Shown one piece after another: positions 57,220 through 64,000 of a DNA stretch of 64,000 bases (the first letter of the stretch is position 1; the number at the start of each line of letters is the position of its first letter). Source of the stretch: Coix lacryma-jobi var. lacryma-jobi. Taxonomy: Eukaryota > Streptophyta > Magnoliopsida > Poales > Poaceae. The stretch is taken from positions 21,964,278-22,028,277 of the forward strand of contig CM019825.1 in the NCBI GenBank assembly GCA_009763385.1. The letters run 5' to 3'. Below the pieces are notes generated by a model, which was not told the origin of the DNA, searched no databases, and was given only the letters and a program-made list of their open reading frames with translations. Both the position numbers and the translations under genes were made by a program.

Positions 57220-57951
57220 ATTATTTCATACTCCCAGGAAGTAGTTACTCTCATGTATATCTCTTAATTTATGAAGTTTATGACCTAACGAAGTATATGT
57301 AGACAAAGTATATGATCATACTAGACATTCTAGAGTGCCATATATGTCAAGTATGTAAGCATACATAGAGTATATGGTCATACTTATTTTATATACTACT
57401 ATAATGGTATTTTAGTAATATAATAAAAAGTATATGTTTTTTTTTAAAAAAAATCACGCAAGTAAGTTTTGAAATATCTTAAAATAAGTATATAAACATA
57501 CTCAAACTGATAAATAAGTATATACACATACGCAATGTGGTTTATTGAAAATGGGAGTAACTACTCCCGGGAGTATAGAATAATTACCCTATATATATAT
57601 ATATCCGGGAGTAGTTACTCCCATGTGGTATATCTCTAGATTTATGATGTATATAGTCTAACGAAGTATATGTACGCGGAGTATATAATCATACTAAAAT
57701 ATCTACAACAATATTTATGTTGAGTATGTATGTATACATAGAGTATATGGTTATACTTATTTTATATAGTACTGTAATGACATTTATAGTAATATATTAA
57801 AAAATATAGGCTATTTTTTTTCCAGGTAGTAAGATTTCGAGTATCTTAAAATAAGTATGTCAACATACTCAAGGTGATAAATGAGTATACATCCATACAC
57901 AATGTTGATTATTGAAGGTGGGAATAACTACTCCCGGGAGTATATAAAATT

Positions 57952-57982
<31 letters not shown>

Positions 57983-60195
57983 ATTTGGAATGGAGCAAAA
58001 GTATAGAATAACAATAATAACATATACTCAAAGGCATGCATAGTGGAAAAGAGGTAGGCAGCTTTATTATTATCGTACCTTGCTACTACTTGTCTTCATG
58101 TATGGATCACTCAGCAACTGCATGAAACAAACCAGAAAGATAAGGTACGTAGTTAGAGCATCTCCAATTGTTTGGAAAAAATGACTTGAGAAAAATTGTC
58201 ATTTAGCAACTTGCTAAAATTTTTGGCAAGTAAATTTTTCATGTATCTCCAATAGTTTGGTAAAAATAACATAAAAAAGTAGGCGCGAGAGAAGTGACGG
58301 CGGATTCCAACTTGGTAAAAATAACATAGAAACACCGGATAGCAAGTGAAGCCGACTTGATAAATATAGCAAGTAGATGACCTCCAATTCCAACTTGGAA
58401 AAATTTAGCAAGTCATATATCAATCTGTTGGAGAACGTTTTTTCTTCTTTTCCCAATAAAACAAGGATAACAAGTTATTTTTTAAAACTATTGGAGATGC
58501 TCTTAGTTCAGTTCAAATAACCCCCCCCCAAATTAAAAGCATAATGGGACTCAATTCAGAGAAAGCATTCCGCGTTGTATATGATGAAGTGATAGAGCCG
58601 AGCTGCCAAAGAAAGGGGAGGGTGGTGTCTAAGGGGGCCATGACCAAGCATTCCATTACACAAAAGCAGCAGCACTACTAACATCCATGTTGTGCAAAAT
58701 ACCAACAAAGGGGAGCCCTGCTGGGGCCCACTAGGAAGGGTATGAGTCGACATAGGCTTTGGAGGCAGGACACGTGTCCTCTGGTGGTTGGTCGAGTTGC
58801 ATTGCATGATGATGCCATTTCAGTTCCCCCGGCCCTCCCCTTCCCTGGAAAAATACCAGGGTGTTTTTTGACAACCCAATAATTGCACTGGCTGTATTTT
58901 ATATTATGTAGATCTTAAAAAGTTTTTAAAAAGTTCTGCATCACAACACATGTTAACGACAGAAAGCTTAATTTGCACACCCTCTTTCTCGCTCAGTGAT
59001 TCAAGTCTTTAAGCAGATTATGCCTCACGCATATAAAAATGGATACACACTATACCAAAAGACTAGGCTACAGCTGGTACTATATATACAAGGTCAATCA
59101 TGTTAGTTCATCTGCTATTCTACTGGTTTTACATATTTTTTAAAATGTTAATACTATTGTTAAAAACAGCTAAAATTAACTTCAAAAGTAAATACACATG
59201 ACTACTATATATATATTTCAAAAATTTCAGGTATTAATAATTAATAAAAGCATGAGAAAACCAGCTATGGGAAAAGGTTAATAAGATAACTAAACTTTGA
59301 GGAGTATATATATATGCAATGAGAATGGCCAAGTTATTACCTGCACTTGTTCATGCAACCACTTGATGTAATTTATCGCCTCATACAGAACTGATGCGGT
59401 ATCGGTCTAAGAAGTTATAATAAGACATACACACATAAGAGAGCGAGGTTAGGTCAAAGCAAAAGGCCATTAATAAACTAATTAATATTCGAAATAACAC
59501 ATACGTATACGGATACGGATACCTTTCCAAATGGTGAAACGATCTGTTGCAGTGCAGTGATCTTGTCTCCCAGCTTCACTTTCGGCATCTGTGATGCCTG
59601 TTAAACTAAGCAACGTCAACATCCCAACCAATGAATATTTATATACCGACTATATAAATATGTATATCTCAAGCTTCTCAAACGTCGTATAATATGAACT
59701 CTGGCATTTGATGAGCTGGTTCCATAGTGTGTTAGATATATTATTATTAACAAACCCCAGTCTGTTAGTGAAACATACATTCTAGTTTTGTTCACTCTAC
59801 TAGAAGTACTCAATCTTTTCCAAATTATGAGTCGTCACTTTAGTTTTGTCCTATAAGTCATTTTTTTCCTAATTTTAGACAAGTTTATGGAAAATGTATG
59901 GATATCTAGAACATTAAATTAGCATCATTATTGCATCCATCCTAAAACACGTGTTGATACTTGATAGTGCATTTATCTAGTATTGTAGGTGTTAATATAT
60001 TTTTCTAAAAAATTGGACAAATTTAGAGAAACTTAACCTCTAGGACAAAGGTAGAATAATCTATAACTGGGAATGAATGAAGTAATAAACATATACGGTG
60101 CCAAATGATGAAGTTTAAGCAGCGTTTCATTCTAGTGCTTGAATTCAAAGGGGAAACTATCTATATGCATGCATAGTACCCATCACTACATTTGA

Positions 60196-60234
<39 letters not shown>

Positions 60235-62925
60235 TGTTTATTACACAGTAAGCATATATATAGGATTTAATTTGAAGGGAGAGGCTAATGCCTACTCAAG
60301 TGTTTTAGCTAGCTTCGACACTTGATTCCCTCTATCTGCAATCCATCATGCTCGAGGCATTCTCCCTATAGATCCAACGACTTCCTAGCGAGCTGAGGTT
60401 AGGGTTTAGGGTGAGAGTTTTATGGGAAATTAGCGGTTGATGATCTAGAGGGAAAAAGACCACCAATGGCAATTGGATCAGTGGTGTTGATGGATGTAGG
60501 TGAATGTGCAGCGGTGATGGCGTGATGCCACTAGCCGAGGTGATGGAGGAAAGCTAGTGTGGACAGTTGGGTGGAGCCATATAGAGGTGTGAGCATGGGC
60601 GGTGTGGAGTGAGGTAGTAGATCCTCTAGTGGGAGTGGTCACGGACAAGGAAGAGGGACAAGATTGGAGCGAGAGTGCAAAGGAGAAGGAATCTATCAGA
60701 TATGAGGAAAGAATGTGGGATATATAGGGGGTGAAGAAGGTACGGTGTAGAGAAGAAGCTTAATCAAGTTGTTGCTAAAGGGGGTGATGGCGGAGGTGCA
60801 AGCTGCTACTGCTAGAGCTCACAAAAATTGGTCGCCAACATCGTCTATGATGACACCGGCCAAGTGGCATTGGGGAAGAATTGGCTTGGAGCTAGCTATG
60901 CTTCGAAACCTAGCGTTGAGCCCGGTAGTTGGATCCAGCCAGGAGTAGCCATCTTAAGAAATGCATACTTAATAATTTTCTTTAGAACATGCATGTACAA
61001 TGATGATACTAAGAGGAGATGATTTAACAAAAAAAGCCATTTTCCACCAGCATGCTATTATTGCACCTGATGCTTAAAAGGTGGACAAAATATGTTTAGT
61101 GAGCATCAATGCTTAAGATGTGTTAATGGCCGGGATGGTTGAGCTATCTAAACATATGTTTGCATTATTGTAGGACTTAAGTTCTATGCCGATGCTTAAT
61201 GATATGACAATCCTGTCTCTCCCTTAAGCATCCCCCGTCTAAGCCCCTTTGCATTGTACACACGTTAGAAAATTTTGTTGGGTGTCCAAAGATATTTAAG
61301 ACATATAGTAGGAATGACAGATATTGTACGTGTAAACATTTCCGAAAAAAAAGAGATGTACTCCCTCCGTATCGGAAATAGAAGTCGTTTAGGACGGCGA
61401 TACGGTCTCCAAAGCATAACTTTAACCACTTGTTTTTTAAAAAATATTTGTTGTAAAGTGGTATATGTATATTTTTATGAAAGTACTTCATCCAGTTTGG
61501 TAAAAGAAATCGTTTTGGACAAGGTTGTGGTCAAATATTGGAAATATAAATCATGAATAACTTTTAAATTGTTGAGTTTAGAGATGTAAAAATCATATAA
61601 ATAAATTTGTCTTGAAAAGTACTTTCATAAAAATATACATATATCACTTTCCAATAAATATTTTAAAGAAACAAGTGGTCAAAGTTACGTTTTGGAGACC
61701 GTGTCGCTGTCCGAAACGACTTCTTTTACCAAACTGGAGGGAGTACTTTTCAAGACAAATTTATTTATATGATTTTTACATCTCTAAACTCAACAATTTA
61801 AAAATTATTCATGATTTATATTCCTAATGTTTGACTCAAACCTTTGTCCGAAACGACTTTTATTCTCTATATATGGAGCGAGTACGTGTAAACTATGGAC
61901 ATGAAAAATCTGCATGGTTAGCTGTGCATGCGTGTGTGTATACCTTGAGAGACGACGTGGGCGAGGAAGCCTCGTTCTTGGACTTCTTGGCGTTCCCCTC
62001 CGAGCCTTGCTGCTCCTCTGATCTCTTCTTCTTCCCCTCCGAGCTTCCCTTGCTGCCACCTCCGCTACTCGTCTTCGCCTGAAGAAACGCTCAGCAGGTG
62101 GATCAGCAACAGGTCATATATAGTTTGCTTGCATCCGTCGTCGACGGTCGGTCGATCTTAATTACCGGCGAAGAGATTTCCTGCCCTTGCTTCTTGTACT
62201 CCGCCTGCGCCTTCGCTGACGTTGCCGGCGCCGCCGGTTGCTCTGGTTTTCCCAGCGGCGCACCGCCGAAAGATATCAGGTCCGACAGGCTCCTCGCGGC
62301 GCCGGCATTGTTGCCCCACGGCATGTCCATATACATCCTGTTGCTGCTGAGCCCGAGCATGGAGCTGTACCCCGCGGGGCGGAGCAACTCCTGGCCGCCG
62401 CTGCCGCCGCCCCCGGACGCCGCCGCTTCCTCCATCATCGCGCCGTGGCCATGGCCTCCCATCTCGTGCTTGCAGACGCCGCCGCCGGAGTCCAGGAACA
62501 GGCTGGCCTTGTTGTTATCGCATGCCGCGGCGACGCCGGCGCGGTCGCCGAGGCACGGGTTCGGCGGCGCGATGGACCAGTTGCTGACGAGGTCGGACAG
62601 GTTCGCCGTGAGCCGCTCCGGCGCGCCGCCGCCGGCCGCCGCGTGGTGGTGCTGGTGCTGGTGCGCGAGCGCGCCGGCACCGTAGCCGGAGCTCAGGTGC
62701 TTCTCCAGGGCGGCGGCTGTCGTGAACTGGTGGTCGACCGGCCACCCGCCGCCGCCGCCGTGGCTGCTGCCGTACTCCATCTTCTTGAGGTAGTCGCAGG
62801 CCGGGGGCTCGGCGAAGAGCTCCGGCGCGAGCGTCCTCGAGTTGAGCAGCTCGAGGAAGTTCTCGCTGTCGTCGTGGGCGTCGTGCACGGCCTGCATGCT
62901 CCTTCCAACCTCGCCGCCGGCGCCC
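56618..62925 (-). CDS. bHLH transcription factor with atypical basic region (5' partial)
   Basis: Six exons on the minus strand join in frame at GT-AG introns: 62925-62166, 62078-61944, 59588-59523, 59406-59341, 58117-58079 and 56788-56618 (stop TGA 56620-56618). The first visible exon follows a strong acceptor (T/C-rich tract, TGCATGTAG), so a 5' exon probably lies beyond the window; ATG 62897 is the first in-frame start otherwise. The large exon encodes an activator-like region (NFLELLNSRTLAPELF, Gly- and His-rich runs, SLSDLISFGG). Next come a Lys/Ser-rich basic stretch and the helix-loop-helix KLGDKITALQQIVSPFGK plus TDTASVLYEAINYIKWLHEQVQ, then LLSDPYMK and a C-terminus with RGLCLVPVSC. 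These features place it in the bHLH112/bHLH123/bHLH68-type clade. The basic region lacks the His-Glu-Arg residues of E-box binders, as is usual there. Confidence 0.88.
56858..57116. mobile_element. Stowaway MITE in the last intron of the bHLH gene
   Basis: Inverted ends CTCCCTCCATTCCAAATTAT and ATAATTTGGTATGGAGGGAG, flanked by TA at 56856-56857 and 57117-57118. Internal inverted AGTCAAAGTTTTTCAACTTT arm. 259 bp. Confidence 0.88.
57172..57982. mobile_element. Two Micron-like elements separated by (TA)n microsatellites
   Basis: (TA)n tracts at 57172-57214, 57590-57604 and 57957-57982 enclose two related units. Unit 1 (57215-57589, 375 bp) has inverted ends GGGTAATTATTTCATACTCC and GGAGTATAGAATAATTACCC. 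Unit 2 (57605-57956) shares its interior (ATATCTCTAGATTTATGATG, AGTATATGGT) and right end, but lacks the first 20 bases or so. Insertion into (TA)n recalls the rice Micron element. Both lie in the last bHLH intron. Confidence 0.7.
58156..58502. mobile_element. Tourist-like MITE with TTA target duplication
   Basis: Inverted ends GAGCATCTCCAATTGTTT and AAACTATTGGAGATGCTC, flanked by TTA at 58153-58155 and 58503-58505. In an intron of the bHLH gene. Confidence 0.88.
59807..60081. mobile_element. Decayed Stowaway-like element
   Basis: AGTACTCAATCTTTTCCAAA on the left and GGGAATGAATGAAGTAA on the right are weak inverted partners, with CTAATTTTAGACAAG and its inverted relative inside. In the largest bHLH intron. 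Confidence 0.4.
60196..60229. repeat. (TA)n microsatellite
   Basis: A TA dinucleotide run of about 17 units in the largest intron of the bHLH gene. Confidence 0.9.
60230..61360. other. Intron sequence of the bHLH gene, partly GC-moderate
   Basis: A stretch of higher GC (about 60340-60960), with GATGG and GGTGATGG strings and no long open frame, stands out from the AT-rich intron. It looks like inserted DNA, but I could not identify termini. Confidence 0.35.
61361..61882. mobile_element. Stowaway MITE interrupted by a second Stowaway
   Basis: The outer element starts CTCCCTCCGTATCGGAAATA and ends TGGAGCGAG, with TA on both sides (61359-61360 and 61883-61884). At TA (61484-61485) a second element, 61486-61743, has inserted with ends CATCCAGTTTGGTAAAAGAA and TTCTTTTACCAAACTGGAGG and its own TA duplication (61744-61745). 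The two are related, since both carry the ACGACTTCTTTT / AAACGACTT block. Confidence 0.82.
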
Positions 62926-64000
62926 CTACATGCAGATGAGGACAGAGAGCAGAGGGTGAAGCTAGCTAGCAGAAGTTGCACTGATTGCACCGAAATGCCG
63001 GAAAGCTTGTATGAACAACCCTTGCTTATATTATCATCATTTAATTATTAGCACTGATTAATTTAGAAGGGGTCTATCATTGAGCAATCGATTAAAGAAG
63101 TAGACCGAGGCAAAACTTTCCTGGAAATGGCGAAGTGCATGTGTGAGAATGTAACCAAGCAAAGAGGGAGATCAACTTTGGGAATTTGATTAATATATAA
63201 AGTACTCCTACTAATGGGGGGGGGGGGGCATGGATGCTGCTGGTTGTCTGGTTGATATGGTTCCACTTTTTTGGTGATCCGTACCAAACATGCATGCCTT
63301 AGTTGTTTCTTCACAAAAAATGATTAGTGGCTAACTAAGCTAGCTAGTTTGAATTGGCTTTGGCATTGTTATATATCTAGCTATCTAGGTTCTGTCGTCT
63401 CTCTACCCAACCCTAGGTAGCAACAACTTTTTTTTAACATATTTCTAGCGCAAGTAATCTCACTTCACAACTATATATTGCCATGGACTTGCATATATGC
63501 AAGTCTTGCCACAACACGTACTTTAATCTGCAGCATATGAACCTAGGAGCTAGCTAGAGCTAGAGGCCACACAACACAAGCAAAGCTAGCAAAAGAAGAA
63601 GAATCAAATCACAATAATTTTGTATGTAACCGCGCGCGCGCTAGCTAGCTAGCTAGCTTTCTTCTCCGCCGACCGCCATGCATATATATTTTCGAAACGA
63701 AATCGATCGGAAAGCCCCTTTAGTTCTGCCTTTGCTTTGCTTTGGTTCCTGATCCTTTGTGTGCAGTACGAGCGATGCTTTAGTTTCTTTCCCCTGGCCT
63801 GCCACTAGCTAGCTAGACGCTGGACGCTACCGCAACATATATAATTCGCAGCTAGCACAAATTCTTGTTCTCTCTGAATATATAATTAATAAATAATCAG
63901 CAAGATTAATCGGAAAAATCGGTGTCGCTATAGGTAGCTGCTAGCTATATGTAGTGTGTAGATATATTCGTGGAAAGGAAATTGAGATGCTAGAATCTAG
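62926..64000 (-). other. Probable first intron or 5' region of the bHLH gene
   Basis: AT-rich, with a 13-base G-run at 63216-63228 and a CG/CTAG repeat (about 63633-63658). No GC-rich coding exon is visible on the minus strand. This supports the view that the first coding exon lies outside the window. Confidence 0.45.

Noticed and set aside
62103..62165. Continuation of the bHLH exon 2 frame to a stop
   Set aside because: A GT donor after 62166 joins in phase to the next exon at 62078, which carries the expected Lys/Ser-rich stretch; the read-through is intron.
62926..62990. In-frame upstream ATG (62990) extending the first visible bHLH exon
   Set aside because: The extra 22 codons lie in a polypyrimidine tract ending in a strong splice acceptor (TGCATGTAG at 62926), so they are intron.

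Overview
The window is nuclear DNA of a grass, most likely an Andropogoneae species of the sorghum, sugarcane or Miscanthus type. The evidence is plant genes with GT-AG introns and GC-rich first exons, dense Tourist- and Stowaway-type MITEs, and long Sirevirus (SIRE/Maximus, Ty1-copia) LTR retrotransposons. Species is an inference; nothing here fixes it.

Four host genes are supported. (1) An SRPK-type SR-protein kinase at 7428-10836 (+), four exons, with a long C-terminal tail made of degenerate 17-residue repeats. (2) A plant-specific membrane-anchored protein of unknown function at 45000-47776 (+), four coding exons. (3) A single-exon P-class pentatricopeptide repeat protein at about 49797-52535 (+). 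(4) A bHLH transcription factor at 56618-62925 (-), six exons visible, with its first exon probably beyond the right edge. They are unrelated single genes; plant genes are not grouped in operons.

Layout: 1-3975 is GC-rich repeat sequence with a duplicated 330-bp module; 3976-7004 holds several MITEs; 7008-11450 is the kinase gene; 11691-13437 is MITEs and a GGGCC-rich terminal-inverted-repeat element. That element is split by a Sirevirus (13438-37296, TSD CTCGG), whose pol is itself split by a second, younger Sirevirus (18178-31456, TSD CATGT). A related solo LTR follows (37838-40185, TSD ACAAC). Then come MITEs, the membrane-protein gene, the PPR gene, old LTR, CACTA and satellite-like debris (53500-55840), and the bHLH gene, whose introns are full of MITEs.

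The most interesting signal is in the LTRs. All three Sirevirus families carry an array of short inverted half-sites, with a family-specific core, in the same place upstream of the promoter. Each also has at least one exact match to the plant mitosis-specific activator (MSA) consensus beside or within that array, upstream of a TATA-like box. This suggests, but does not prove, G2/M-phase transcription driven by R1R2R3-MYB factors. The younger element also has a second array inside its body, upstream of a third (envelope-position) reading frame with a good intron-like leader. Both elements have a splice-acceptor-like site exactly at the start of pol. Exon boundaries were read by eye from GT-AG signals and reading-frame continuity; no alignment or expression data were available.
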